Below, piece by piece: positions 10,922 to 19,248 of a stretch of 64,000 bases of DNA. The notes under the pieces are model-generated. The model searched no databases. It was not told the origin of the DNA and saw nothing but the letters and a program-made list of their open reading frames with translations. The first letter of the stretch is position 1, and the number at the start of each line of letters is the position of its first letter. Source of the DNA: Lysobacter sp. cf310 (GTDB taxonomy: Bacteria; Pseudomonadota; Gammaproteobacteria; Xanthomonadales; Xanthomonadaceae); NCBI RefSeq assembly GCF_900114355.1, contig NZ_FOSS01000001.1, positions 504,044 through 568,043 on the forward strand. Reading direction: 5' to 3'. The position numbers and the translations under genes are program-made.

Positions 10922-11617
10922 TCAACGCTGCTCCAGCGTCTGCTTCAGGAACGGCACCGTGATGCGGCGCTGCGCGGCCAGGGAGGCGCGGTCGAGGCGG
11001 TCCAGCAGTGCGGTCAGGCCGGCCAGGTCGCGGTCGACGCGCTTGAGCAGCCAGTCCAGCGCGGCTTCCTCCAGCACCAGGCCGCGGCGTTGCGCGCGCT
11101 GGCGCAGCACGTCGGCGCGGCCGTCGTCGTCCAGCGGCGACAGCGCGATGCGCGCGCATTGCGACAGGCGCGAGCGCAGGTCGGGCAGGCTCAGGGCGAG
11201 GCCGTCGGGGGCTTCGCGCGCGGCGTAGATCACCGCCGCGCCGGCGGCGCGCGCGCGGTTGTGGGCGTCGAACAAGGCGATCTCGTCCTCGCGCGTGCCG
11301 GCGATGACGTCCAGGCCGTCCAGCGCCAGCAGGTCGTTGCCTTCCAGCGCTTCGAGCGCGTCGCGCAGGCGCCCGGCGGCCGCGACCAACGGCAGGTAGG
11401 CGGCGCGGCGGCCGGCGGCTTCGGCCGCGGCGCAGGCGGCGAGCAGCAGGTGGGTCTTGCCGACGCCCGCGGGGCCGGCCAGGTACAGCCAGTCGCCGCC
11501 GGCCTGCTCGGCCAGCGCGCGCACTTGCGCGATCGCTCCTGCCGGCGCGGCGACGAAGGTGTCGAGTCGCTGGTCCGGCGGGTAGCGCAGCGCCAAAGGC
11601 AGCTGCGGCACGCTCAT
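10922..11617 (-). CDS. hda: DnaA regulatory inactivator Hda
   Basis: AAA+ protein related to DnaA that, with the beta sliding clamp, promotes hydrolysis of DnaA-ATP after initiation. The 231-residue protein has near its N-terminus MSVPQLPLALRYPPDQRLDTF, which includes the clamp-binding QLPLAL motif characteristic of Hda. Walker A follows at about residue 49 (GPAGVGKTHLL), then LLALDGLDVIAG (Walker B region), a sensor region and a C-terminal lid; there is no DnaA DNA-binding domain. It follows the AI-2E permease gene by 45 bases, so they are probably one unit with the DUF2066 gene. Confidence 0.93.
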   Translation of the reverse strand: MSVPQLPLALRYPPDQRLDTFVAAPAGAIAQVRALAEQAGGDWLYLAGPAGVGKTHLLLAACAAAEAAGRRAAYLPLVAAAGRLRDALEALEGNDLLALDGLDVIAGTREDEIALFDAHNRARAAGAAVIYAAREAPDGLALSLPDLRSRLSQCARIALSPLDDDGRADVLRQRAQRRGLVLEEAALDWLLKRVDRDLAGLTALLDRLDRASLAAQRRITVPFLKQTLEQR

Positions 11618-11662
11618 CGCTGCAGGTTCATCACGGCAGACTCATCGCGGATCGCAACAGGC

Positions 11663-12814
11663 TCACTCGGCTTCGCGCTCGGCCGGGGCCGGCACGATGT
11701 GCGGGCCCGGCTCCAGCAGGATCGACGACGGCGTGCCCGCGTACAAACGGCTGCGGGTGTAGCGCTCCTGGGCGTAGCGCAGCAGCACGTTGGCCACCGC
11801 CGCCACCGGCAGCGCCAGCAGCATGCCGAGGAAACCGAACAGCTGGCCGCCCGCGAGCACGGCGAAGATCACCGCGACCGGATGCAGGCCGATGCGGTCG
11901 CCGACCAGCTTGGGGGTGAGCCAATAGCCTTCGATCAGCTGGCCGATGCCGAACACGGTGAGCACGCCGGCGACGTACTTCCAATCGCCGTACTGCACCA
12001 GCGCGGCGATGGTGCCCAGGATGATGCCGCTGGCCGGGCCCAGGTAGGGCACGAAGGTCAGCAGGCCGGCGATCAGGCCGATCAGGATGCCCAGGTCCAG
12101 GCCCACCGCCCACAGGCCCAGGCCGTACATCACGCCCAGGATCAGCATCACCAGGAACTGGCCGCGCAGGAAGGCGCCGAGCACGTCGCTGGATTCGCGC
12201 GCGAGGCGGCCGACGGTGTCGAGATGGTTGCGCGGCACCAGCGAGGCCACGCGCGCGACCATCAGGTCCCAGTCGCGCAGGAAGAAGAAGGTGATCACCG
12301 GCAGCAGGGCGATGTTGGCGGCCATGCCGATCAGGGCGAAGCCCGAGCGCGACAGATAGCCCAGCAGGGTGCTGGCGACGCCGCCGGCGCGCTCCCAGTT
12401 GCTGCGCACCAGTTGGCTGATGTGCTCCAGGTCCAGCCAGGTGGTGATCTCCAGGCCGGTGCGCGTTTCCACCCACGGCAGCGCGGTGTTCATGAACCAG
12501 TCGCGGTAGCTGGGCAGCGAGGCGATCAGGGTGGAGATCTGGCGCTCGATCAGCGGCACCAGGATCACCAGCACCAGCAGCACCAACAGCGCCATCGCGG
12601 TGAACACCAGGGTCACGGCGACGTTGCGCGAGCGCCCCGCGCGTTCCAGGCGGTCGACCAGCGGATCGCCCAGCCAGCCCAGCAGGGCGGCGACCACGAA
12701 CGGGGTCAGGATCGGCGCCAGCAGCCACAGCAGCCAGCACGCGCCCAGGCCGAGCGCGGCCCATTGCAGGCGGCGCAGGAATTGGGCGATGTCGTGCAGG
12801 GGGGTGGTTTCCAT
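11663..12814 (-). CDS. AI-2E family transporter (PerM/YdiK type)
   Basis: Inner-membrane protein of 383 residues with about eight hydrophobic segments: a pair near residues 20-50, one near 60-85, and a cluster from about residue 150 to the end. The central soluble stretch and the repeated glycine-rich helix GLLTFVPYLGPASGIILGTIAALVQ, here quoted in part as FVPYLGPASGIILG, are typical of the family. Members have been linked to autoinducer-2 export, ion/proton antiport or permease roles; substrate cannot be told from sequence. It lies between the DUF2066 gene and hda on the minus strand. Confidence 0.85.
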   Translation of the reverse strand: METTPLHDIAQFLRRLQWAALGLGACWLLWLLAPILTPFVVAALLGWLGDPLVDRLERAGRSRNVAVTLVFTAMALLVLLVLVILVPLIERQISTLIASLPSYRDWFMNTALPWVETRTGLEITTWLDLEHISQLVRSNWERAGGVASTLLGYLSRSGFALIGMAANIALLPVITFFFLRDWDLMVARVASLVPRNHLDTVGRLARESSDVLGAFLRGQFLVMLILGVMYGLGLWAVGLDLGILIGLIAGLLTFVPYLGPASGIILGTIAALVQYGDWKYVAGVLTVFGIGQLIEGYWLTPKLVGDRIGLHPVAVIFAVLAGGQLFGFLGMLLALPVAAVANVLLRYAQERYTRSRLYAGTPSSILLEPGPHIVPAPAEREAE

Positions 12815-12888
12815 CCGGGGGTCCTATCGGTTCCATGCGGGCGACGCGCCGGCGGGCGGCGCATCGCGGTAAGGCTCAGCCTAGCCGG

Positions 12889-13962
12889 TCAGCGCAGGCG
12901 GTAGACCGGCGGCTGGCCTTCCAGGCCTTCCTGCGCCTCGAGCACGTCGTCGCCCTCGGTCATGCGCTTGAAGCCCTGCAGGCCGGAGATCAGCTCCAGC
13001 TCGAACTCGACCCCGCTGGGGCTGGCGCGTACCGGGGTGATCCGGCGCACCACCGCCAGCCGCTGCAGGTAGCCGGACAGGCGGATGAAGTCGTCGCTGC
13101 TGGTGATGCCGGTGAAGGTCACGCGGTAGTTGCCCGGCGGGCCGGCGGCGGTGCCGCGCTTGGCGTAGCGGCGCATCAGGGCGTCGGCGGCGCCGTCGGC
13201 GCCTCCGGCCATGGCGCGGCGGGCGTCGGCCTCCTCGCTGGTCCAGGTCGACAGCACCTTGCCGCCGTCGACGAAGATCCAGTCGGCCTTCCAGCCGGCC
13301 TTGGAGCGGTAGAGCTTGCCGATCAGCTGCATCGGCGGGCTGTAGCGGGCCGAGGCGCGCGCGACCGCGGCGCTGTCGCCGCGCCAGATCGCGCCGACCG
13401 CGGCCTGTTCAGCCGCGTTGCCGGTGGGCAGACCGAGGCGGTAGCCGCGCTCGATCGCGCGGTTCAGGGTGGAGCGGGCGGCGTTGGCCTGGGCCAGGCC
13501 GACCAGGCGCGGGCCGCTGCCGTCGTCGATGGCCAGCCACAGCACCGGCTTGGGGCGCGGGGTCGGCCAGACCGGCAAACCCAGCACCGAGGCCAGGCTG
13601 TCGACCTGGGACTGGTCGAAATTGACCACCAAGGTGGTGCGGTAGCTGGGCGCCCCGGTCGGGCCCACTCCCTCGTCCTGGCGGTAGTCGTAGCCGGCCA
13701 CGTAGTCCTTGGCGCGGCGCAGTTCCTGGCCCACGCCGGGGCGCGCGGCCGCGCCGCGGTCGCCGGACAGCTTGCCCAGCACCTGCGCCAGCGCGCGCGC
13801 GAAGCCCGCGTTGCGCTCGGCCTCGCCCTGGCCGTTGACCGGCACTTCGGCCGCGTAAACGCCCTCGGCCTTGGCACGATCGCCTTCGACACGCTGCGCC
13901 CAGGCGGCAGAGCTCGCCAGCAGCAGGGTCGCGACCAGTAAAACGCGGATTGCCCGAACCAT
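12889..13962 (-). CDS. Exported DUF2066 domain protein
   Basis: A 357-residue protein with a clear Sec signal peptide (residues 1-22, cleavage near AWAQ). The mature part begins with VEGDRAKAEGVYAAEVPV and matches DUF2066, a periplasmic family of unknown function found next to purM, perM and hda in gammaproteobacteria. I see no catalytic motif. The C-terminal third (TGITSSDDFIRLSGYLQRL, GVEFELELISGLQGFKR) resembles small alpha/beta repeats used for binding. It is divergent from purM with a 126-base gap. Confidence 0.82.
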   Translation of the reverse strand: MVRAIRVLLVATLLLASSAAWAQRVEGDRAKAEGVYAAEVPVNGQGEAERNAGFARALAQVLGKLSGDRGAAARPGVGQELRRAKDYVAGYDYRQDEGVGPTGAPSYRTTLVVNFDQSQVDSLASVLGLPVWPTPRPKPVLWLAIDDGSGPRLVGLAQANAARSTLNRAIERGYRLGLPTGNAAEQAAVGAIWRGDSAAVARASARYSPPMQLIGKLYRSKAGWKADWIFVDGGKVLSTWTSEEADARRAMAGGADGAADALMRRYAKRGTAAGPPGNYRVTFTGITSSDDFIRLSGYLQRLAVVRRITPVRASPSGVEFELELISGLQGFKRMTEGDDVLEAQEGLEGQPPVYRLR

Positions 13963-14043
13963 CGCTGTCCCTAGATAGGTGCGTAATGGATGAAATGGTG
14001 CCGTAGTGGGGCCGGAACGTCCATTCGCGCGCTCCGCGACTGG

Positions 14044-14049
14044 TAAAAT
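14044..14049 (+). promoter_or_regulatory. Possible -10 box of purM
   Basis: TAAAATG followed by TCGGGC. Nearly the same string, TAAAATG then CGGGC, precedes purN at 16927. No clear -35 is seen. Confidence 0.3.
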
Positions 14050-14088
14050 GTCGGGCTTCTCCTCTTACTCGCGCCCGCCGGAGCCGCC

Positions 14089-15150
14089 GTGACCGCTTCC
14101 ATCCCCGACGCTCCCACTCCCCTGACCTACCGCGATGCCGGCGTCGATATCGACGCGGGCAACGCCCTGGTCGAACGCATCAAGCCGATGGTCAAGCGCA
14201 GCTTCCGCCCCGAAGTCATGGGCGGGCTGGGCGGTTTCGGCGCGCTGTTCGACCTGTCGGGCAAGTACCGCGAGCCGGTGCTGGTCTCGGGCACCGACGG
14301 CGTGGGCACCAAGCTCAAGCTGGCCCAGCAGCTCGGCCGTCACGACAGCATCGGCATCGACCTGGTCGGCATGTGCGTGAACGACGTGCTGGTGCAGGGC
14401 GCCGAGCCGCTGTTCTTCCTCGACTACTTCGCCACCGGCAAGCTCGACGTGGACACCGCCGCGGCCGTGGTCAGCGGCATCGCGACCGGCTGCGAGCAGT
14501 CCGGCTGCGCCCTGATCGGCGGCGAGACCGCCGAAATGCCCGACATGTACCCGCCGGGCGAGTACGACCTGGCCGGCTTCACCGTCGGTGCGGTCGAGAA
14601 GTCGCAGTTGCTCGACGGCAGCCGCGTGCGCGAGGGCGATCTGCTGATCGGCCTGGCCTCCAGCGGCCCGCATTCCAACGGCTATTCGTTGATCCGCCGC
14701 ATCTACGACCGCGCCGGCCGCCCGGCCGACACCGACCTGGGCGGGGTCAAGCTGATCGACGCGCTGATGGCGCCGACCCGCCTGTACGTGAAGCCGGTGC
14801 TGGAGCTGCTGCGCGCCAACGGCGGCGCGCACAAGATCCACGCCATGGCCCACGTCACCGGCGGCGGCCTGACCGAGAACATCATCCGGGTGGTGCCCGA
14901 CGGCCTGGGTCTGACCATCGACGCCGCGTCCTGGGAACTGCCGCCGGTGTTCCAGTGGCTGCAGCGCGAAGGCGCGGTGACCCAGGAAGAAATGTGGCGC
15001 ACCTTCAACTGCGGCATCGGCTTCGTGCTGATCGTGGCGCCGGAAGACGCCGCCGAGATCGAAGCCGAGCTGGAGCGCATGGCGTTGGCGAACTGGCGCA
15101 TCGGCCGGGTGGTCGCGCACGCCGACGGCGAACGCGTGCATATCGGTTGA
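14089..15150 (+). CDS. purM: Phosphoribosylformylglycinamidine cyclo-ligase (AIR synthetase)
   Basis: Fifth step of de novo purine synthesis: ATP-dependent closure of FGAM to aminoimidazole ribotide. The 353-residue protein starts at a GTG at 14089, six bases after GGAG. It has the PurM signature [21 protein letters not shown] (quoted as [10 protein letters not shown]), [32 protein letters not shown], the [11 protein letters not shown] metal/ATP loop and [11 protein letters not shown]. Length is normal. purN lies 1.8 kb downstream instead of immediately after it. Confidence 0.96.
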   Translation: MTASIPDAPTPLTYRDAGVDIDAGNALVERIKPMVKRSFRPEVMGGLGGFGALFDLSGKYREPVLVSGTDGVGTKLKLAQQLGRHDSIGIDLVGMCVNDVLVQGAEPLFFLDYFATGKLDVDTAAAVVSGIATGCEQSGCALIGGETAEMPDMYPPGEYDLAGFTVGAVEKSQLLDGSRVREGDLLIGLASSGPHSNGYSLIRRIYDRAGRPADTDLGGVKLIDALMAPTRLYVKPVLELLRANGGAHKIHAMAHVTGGGLTENIIRVVPDGLGLTIDAASWELPPVFQWLQREGAVTQEEMWRTFNCGIGFVLIVAPEDAAEIEAELERMALANWRIGRVVAHADGERVHIG

Positions 15151-15152
15151 AG

Positions 15153-15256
15153 CAGGAGTGAGCTTAGAGGAGAGAGGAGTGAGTAAAGGCAATATCTTCG
15201 TTGAGCGGGCGCTTTCGCTCGCTGCTCACTACTCCACGCTCACTTCTTGCTCCAAG
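15153..15256. repeat. Imperfect inverted repeat between purM and the DUF2238 gene
   Basis: GGAGTGAGCTTAGAGGAGAG with AGGAGTGAG (15156-15183) is mirrored by CTCACTACTCC and CGCTCACTTCTTGCTCC (15223-15256). This GGAGTGAG/CTCACTCC layout resembles interspersed repeats seen in xanthomonad genomes. It fills the whole 108-base gap. Confidence 0.5.
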
Positions 15257-15258
15257 CC

Positions 15259-15867
15259 ATGAACGCCGTCAAGAAGGCGGCGCTGGCCGCGGTCCTGGCC
15301 GTGTTCGCGATCAGCTGGATCGCCCCGACCAGCCCCTTCGAGCAAGGCATGCACAGCGTACTGACCGTGGTCGGCCTGGCCTGGCTGTGGCTGCACAACC
15401 GGCGCTGGCCGATGCGCGATAGCCACTTCATCGCGATCTGCGTGTTCATGATCGCCCACTGCGTGGCCGCGCGCTGGCTGTATTCCTACGTGCCCTACGA
15501 CCGCTGGATCCAATGGTTGACCGGCGGCTGGTCGCTGGATCGCGCGCTGGGCTTTGAACGCAATCACTTCGACCGCTTGATCCATTTCCTCTACGGCGTG
15601 TGCTTCGCGCCGGCGGTGCGCGAGTATTTCCGCCAGCGCTGGCCGGCGCTGAGCGCGCGTCAGGCGTTCGTGCTCGCGGTGGCCGCGATCATGTGCACCA
15701 GCCTGATCTACGAATGGATCGAGTGGGCGATCGCGCTGGGCATGTCGCCGGAAGCGGCCGAGTCCTACAACGGCCAGCAGGGCGACGTCTGGGACGCGCA
15801 CACCGACATGTTCCTGGCCACCCTGGGTTCGTTCGCGGCCTGGCCGCGTCGCCGCGCCCGGGCATGA
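15259..15867 (+). CDS. DUF2238 membrane protein (YjdF family)
   Basis: A 202-residue inner-membrane protein with about six hydrophobic segments. The conserved parts of the family are visible: FERNHFDRLIHFLYG (about residue 98), LIYEWIEWA, and the acidic, histidine-bearing WDAHTDMFLATLGS near the C-terminus. The His/Glu/Asp pattern within membranes suggests metal handling, but the function is not known. ATG 15259 is used; an in-frame TTG at 15247 is less likely. The stop overlaps the next gene's ATG, so they are translationally coupled. Confidence 0.8.
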   Translation: MNAVKKAALAAVLAVFAISWIAPTSPFEQGMHSVLTVVGLAWLWLHNRRWPMRDSHFIAICVFMIAHCVAARWLYSYVPYDRWIQWLTGGWSLDRALGFERNHFDRLIHFLYGVCFAPAVREYFRQRWPALSARQAFVLAVAAIMCTSLIYEWIEWAIALGMSPEAAESYNGQQGDVWDAHTDMFLATLGSFAAWPRRRARA

Positions 15868-16340
15868 ACGTCGTCGCGCTGCCGCCGGCCCTGCAGGACT
15901 TCGAGCGCCGCGTCGCCGCGGTCGATTGGGACGCCTACGAGCGCCCGCAATGGAGCGACGCCGCGCAGGTGCGCGCGGCGCTGGCCGACGCCCTGCATGC
16001 GCACGACCGCGCCAGCAGCGACAGCGCCTATCACGCCGTGCTGTACGCGGTGGGCAACAACCACGCCGGCACCTACCACGCGATCGCGCTGGCGGTGCTG
16101 CCGTTTCTGGGCGAACTGATGCGCCACGGCCAGGGCTGGGCGCGCAGCACCGCCCTGGAGGCCTTCTTCGACCTGGCGCTGTCGTTCGAGCCCGACCGCG
16201 ACCAGCAGGCGCTGGCGCCCGAGCTGGCGCGCCAGGCGCGCGCCCTGCGCCCTGTGCTGGAAGCCATCGCCGCCCAGGGCGGCGCCGACGCCGTCACCGC
16301 CCACGAGGCCCTGCTGGCGCTGGAGCCAGGCGCGGACTGA
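15864..16340 (+). CDS. Uncharacterised 158-residue protein
   Basis: I do not recognise this family. It starts at an ATG overlapping the stop of the DUF2238 gene (ATGA). The protein is soluble and helical with alternating hydrophobic residues (AVLYAVGNNHAGTYHAIALAVL, quoted as AVGNNHAGTYHAIALAV; ALEAFFDLALSFEP; PVLEAIAAQGGADAVTAHEAL). This looks like a HEAT/ARM-type repeat protein: evenly spaced helices and no catalytic motif. Similar short HEAT-like proteins sit in polymorphic immunity gene sets, and the DUF4259 neighbour has the same flavour, but that is only a suggestion. Confidence 0.7.
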   Translation: MNVVALPPALQDFERRVAAVDWDAYERPQWSDAAQVRAALADALHAHDRASSDSAYHAVLYAVGNNHAGTYHAIALAVLPFLGELMRHGQGWARSTALEAFFDLALSFEPDRDQQALAPELARQARALRPVLEAIAAQGGADAVTAHEALLALEPGAD

Positions 16341-16457
16341 AGGCGCCGCGAACGCGCACCGCCGCCGCTTTCTTGCGACACTGCCCGTTCGCAGGCGGCT
16401 TGGCCGCGCCCGCGCTGACCCATCCACACGGCGCCGGCCCGCCGTCACGGAGGACGC

Positions 16458-16865
16458 ATGGGCGCTTGGGGCATCGGTTCGTTCGACAACGACCACGCCA
16501 GCGATTGGCTGCTGGACCTGATCGAAGGCGAGGATCTCGCGCCGATGCGCGCGGCGATCGCGCAAGTGCTGGCGGAAGACGACTACCTGGATTCCGACCT
16601 GGCGGTGGAAGCGCTGGCCGCGATCGAAGTGCTGGCCGCCACCCTGGGCCGGCCCACCGCCGCGATCCAGGACGAAACCGAATTCCAGGCCTGGCTGGCG
16701 CGGCTGCAGTTGCAGGGCGACCCCAGCCTGGTGCCCGAGGCGCTGCGCGCGCTCGAGCGCGTCCTGGCGCCGGATTCGGAACTGCGCGAACTGTGGGAAG
16801 AAACCGAGGACTACGAGGACTGGTGCGCCGACGTCGCGCGCCTGCGCTCGCACGTGGGCGCCTGA
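16458..16865 (+). CDS. DUF4259 domain protein
   Basis: A 135-residue acidic soluble protein beginning MGAWGIGSFDNDHASDWLLDL, the hallmark of DUF4259: GxxAWGxGxFENDxAxDW-like. Other recognisable parts are EALAAIEVLAATLGRP and the C-terminal LRELWEETEDYEDW. The family function is unknown. The ATG follows a good ribosome site (GGAGGA, spacing about five). It is the third small gene between purM and purN, and is separated by 117 bases from the HEAT-like gene upstream. Confidence 0.82.
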   Translation: MGAWGIGSFDNDHASDWLLDLIEGEDLAPMRAAIAQVLAEDDYLDSDLAVEALAAIEVLAATLGRPTAAIQDETEFQAWLARLQLQGDPSLVPEALRALERVLAPDSELRELWEETEDYEDWCADVARLRSHVGA

Positions 16866-16926
16866 GCGCGGCCGTCGCGAGACGGCGCAATCGCGGCCCG
16901 AACCGCGCCCACCGCAGCGGATCGCC

Positions 16927-16932
16927 TAAAAT
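16927..16932 (+). promoter_or_regulatory. Possible -10 box of purN
   Basis: TAAAATGCGGGC, 27 bases before the ATG of purN, matching the box before purM (14044). This suggests purN has its own promoter rather than depending on purM. Confidence 0.3.
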
Positions 16933-16959
16933 GCGGGCCCGCTCCCGAATCCCGCCCGC

Positions 16960-17622
16960 ATGCCCCAGCTTCCCCGCATCGCCGTCCTCGCCTCGGGACG
17001 CGGCAGCAACCTGCAGGCGGTGCTGGACGCGATCGCCGACGGCCGTCTGGCCGCCGAGGTGGTCGGGGTGCGCTCCGACAAGCCTGGCGCGGCGGCGCTG
17101 CAACGGGTGCCGGCGGCGCTGCGCTGGAGCGACGATCCGCGCGCCTACGCCTCGCGCGAGGCCTTCGATGCCGCGCTAGGCGACGCGGTCGCGGCCTGCC
17201 GGCCGGACTGGGTGCTGTGCGCGGGCTACCTGCGCATCCTCGGCGCCGACTTCGTCCAACGCTTCCGCGGCCGCCTGCTCAACATCCATCCCTCGCTGCT
17301 GCCGCGCCACCGCGGCCTGCGCACGCATGCGCGCGCGATCGAGGCCGGCGACCGCGAACACGGCGCCAGCGTGCACTTCGTGATCCCCGAGCTCGATGCC
17401 GGCGCGGTGATCGCGCAGGCGGTGGTGCCGATCGCCGACGGCGACGACCCCGAGACCCTGGCCGCGCGCGTACTTTCGGTGGAACACCCGCTGCTGCTGG
17501 CCACGCTGCGACTGGCGGTCGCGGGCCGGATTGCTGAACAGGGCGCAACCGTGACCCTGGATGGTCATCCGCTATTTACCCCCCTGCGTTTAGATTCCGC
17601 CGGACACACGCTGCAGCCCTGA
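16960..17622 (+). CDS. purN: Phosphoribosylglycinamide formyltransferase (PurN)
   Basis: Third step of purine synthesis: transfers a formyl group from 10-formyl-THF to GAR. The 220-residue protein begins LPRIAVLASGRGSNLQAVLDA (quoted as VLASGRGSNLQAVLDA), the phosphate loop. It contains the formyl-THF site LLNIHPSLLPRHRGLRTHARA with the catalytic Asn-His pair (NIHPSLLP) and the conserved Asp in GASVHFVIPELDAGAVI. In many relatives GxHTHxxA replaces RTHARA, so this active-site lid is a slight variant. It follows an unrelated small-gene insertion after purM. Confidence 0.93.
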   Translation: MPQLPRIAVLASGRGSNLQAVLDAIADGRLAAEVVGVRSDKPGAAALQRVPAALRWSDDPRAYASREAFDAALGDAVAACRPDWVLCAGYLRILGADFVQRFRGRLLNIHPSLLPRHRGLRTHARAIEAGDREHGASVHFVIPELDAGAVIAQAVVPIADGDDPETLAARVLSVEHPLLLATLRLAVAGRIAEQGATVTLDGHPLFTPLRLDSAGHTLQP

Positions 17623-17716
17623 ACCCGAGCGCGTACGCCCGGTCCAATACGCATAAGCGCCCCTCCGCCCCACTCGTCCGTCGACGCCCTCGCGCCCCAA
17701 GGACCCCGCTCCCGCC

Positions 17717-18430
17717 ATGAAGTCACCGTTGCCCCTGCTCGCCGCCGTCCTGCTCGGCGCGCTGCTCCCCGCCCGCGCGTCCGCGCTGGAGCCGTTCGTG
17801 GCCGACTACCAGGTCTACAACAGCGGCAAGGTGCTGGGCGACGCGACCATGCAGGTGGTGCCCTCCGGCGGCCATTGGCGCATCGACCTGGATATCCGCG
17901 CCGAGCACGGCATGATGGGCCTGGCCGGCGCGGCCGCGCAGCAGAGCACGGTGTTCGACGTGGTCGGCGATACCTACCGCCCGCTCAGCCAGGCGCTGGT
18001 GCGCAAGGTCGTGTTTTCCAAGCGCCAGGTGATCGGCATCTACGACTGGAACAAGCGCAGCGCGCGCTGGACCGGCGACGTCAAGGAAAGCCGGCAGAAG
18101 CCCATCGCGCTGCAGGACGGCGACATGAGCGGCCTGCTGATCAATCTGGCCGTGATCCGCGACGCCCAGCCCGGCAAGACCCTGGGCTATCGCTTCGTCG
18201 ACGGCGGCCGCGTGCGTCCGCACCAATACGTGGTCGCGCAGGAACTGGAAAGCGTGTCGGTCGCCGACATGGGCTACAACGCCATGCGCGTGAACCGGGT
18301 CCAAAGCGGCAACGAAGAGACCGTGATCTGGGTCGTGGAAGGCGTTCCGACCCCCGTTCGCATTCTTCAACGCGAAAACGGTCAAGATACCTACGACCTG
18401 CGTCTGGTCGAATATCGAGGAGTGAACTGA
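17717..18430 (+). CDS. Exported DUF3108 domain protein, first copy
   Basis: A 237-residue protein with a Sec signal peptide (hydrophobic residues 5-20, cleavage near ARASALEPF). The mature sequence matches DUF3108: adjacent beta strands FVADYQVYNSGKVLGDATMQV, here noted as VADYQVYNSGKVLGDATM, a KRSARWTGDVKESRQKPI loop, and a C-terminal PTPVRILQRENGQDTYDLRLV. Probable beta-sheet periplasmic protein of unknown role. The stop overlaps the start of the second copy (TGATG). Confidence 0.82.
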   Translation: MKSPLPLLAAVLLGALLPARASALEPFVADYQVYNSGKVLGDATMQVVPSGGHWRIDLDIRAEHGMMGLAGAAAQQSTVFDVVGDTYRPLSQALVRKVVFSKRQVIGIYDWNKRSARWTGDVKESRQKPIALQDGDMSGLLINLAVIRDAQPGKTLGYRFVDGGRVRPHQYVVAQELESVSVADMGYNAMRVNRVQSGNEETVIWVVEGVPTPVRILQRENGQDTYDLRLVEYRGVN

Positions 18431-19128
18431 TGGCCCTTACCCCCAAGGTTCCGTCGCTGCGTCCGTCGCCCTGGCTGCTGGCCGGCGCGCTGGCGCTGAC
18501 CAGCCTGCCCGCGCTCGCGATCAAGCCCTTCAGCGCCGACTACACGGCCAGCTACATGGGCATGCAGGGCAACGGCCGCATGACCCTGGCCGCGGCCGGG
18601 CCCGGCCGCTGGAAGTACAGCCTGGAAGTCAGCAGCCCGCTGGCCAACCTCAGCCAGTCGACCGTGTTCGAGGAAAAGGGCGGCCAGTGGCGCCCGATCT
18701 CGGGCAGCGACTCCAGCAAGGTGCTGACCCGCAAGCAGGTCAAGAACGCCAACTACGACTGGAACCGCGGCGTCGCCACCTGGACCGGCGACGTCAAGGC
18801 CAACCGCGCCGGCCCGATCCCGCTGCTCGCGGGCGACATGGACGCGCTGCTGATCAACCTGGCCCTGGTGCGCGACGCCGGCGCCGGCAAACCCATCAGT
18901 TACCGCATGGTCGAGGACGGCCGCGTCAAGCAGCTCACCTACACCATCGCCGGCAAGGAAAGCATCGACATCGGCGGCAAGAGCCAGACCGCGACCAAGC
19001 TGATCAGCAGCAACGGCGACAAGCAGACCATCGCCTGGGTCGTCGACGGCATGCCGGTGCCCGCGCGCATTCTGCAGCGCGACAAGGGCCAGGACGCGAT
19101 CGACCTGCGCGTGCGCGGCGTGCGCTGA
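18430..19128 (+). CDS. Exported DUF3108 domain protein, second copy
   Basis: Paralogue of the preceding gene, 232 residues, with its own signal peptide (LLAGALALTSLPALA). The copies align throughout: both have the start FxADYxxxxxG, the SQSTVFxxxG-like strand, YDWNRGVATWTGDVKANRAGPI against YDWNKRSARWTGDVKESRQKPI, and PVPARILQRDKGQDAIDLRV. A local tandem duplication followed by divergence is the simplest history. A strong terminator follows at 19158. Confidence 0.83.
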   Translation: MALTPKVPSLRPSPWLLAGALALTSLPALAIKPFSADYTASYMGMQGNGRMTLAAAGPGRWKYSLEVSSPLANLSQSTVFEEKGGQWRPISGSDSSKVLTRKQVKNANYDWNRGVATWTGDVKANRAGPIPLLAGDMDALLINLALVRDAGAGKPISYRMVEDGRVKQLTYTIAGKESIDIGGKSQTATKLISSNGDKQTIAWVVDGMPVPARILQRDKGQDAIDLRVRGVR

Positions 19129-19157
19129 GGTCCGTTCTCGCCCGATGAACGACAACG

Positions 19158-19184
19158 AGAGCCCCGCGATCGCGGGGCTCTTCG
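19158..19184 (+). terminator. Rho-independent terminator after the DUF3108 pair
   Basis: AGAGCCCCGCG/CGCGGGGCTCT is a perfect GC-rich stem with a two-base loop, followed by TTCGTTCT. The gene on the other side (19249) also ends here, so the hairpin may serve both strands. Confidence 0.75.
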
Positions 19185-19248
19185 TTCTAGGGCGCACGAG
19201 GTTCGACCGGCCTGTCGATGCCGTCCTCCGCGGCCGGCGCGACTATCC

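Noticed and set aside
10370-12904. Open frame of 844 codons opposite hda and the AI-2E permease
   Set aside because: Composition (Gln, Ala, His, Arg repeats) and the well-supported genes on the other strand show it is a shadow.
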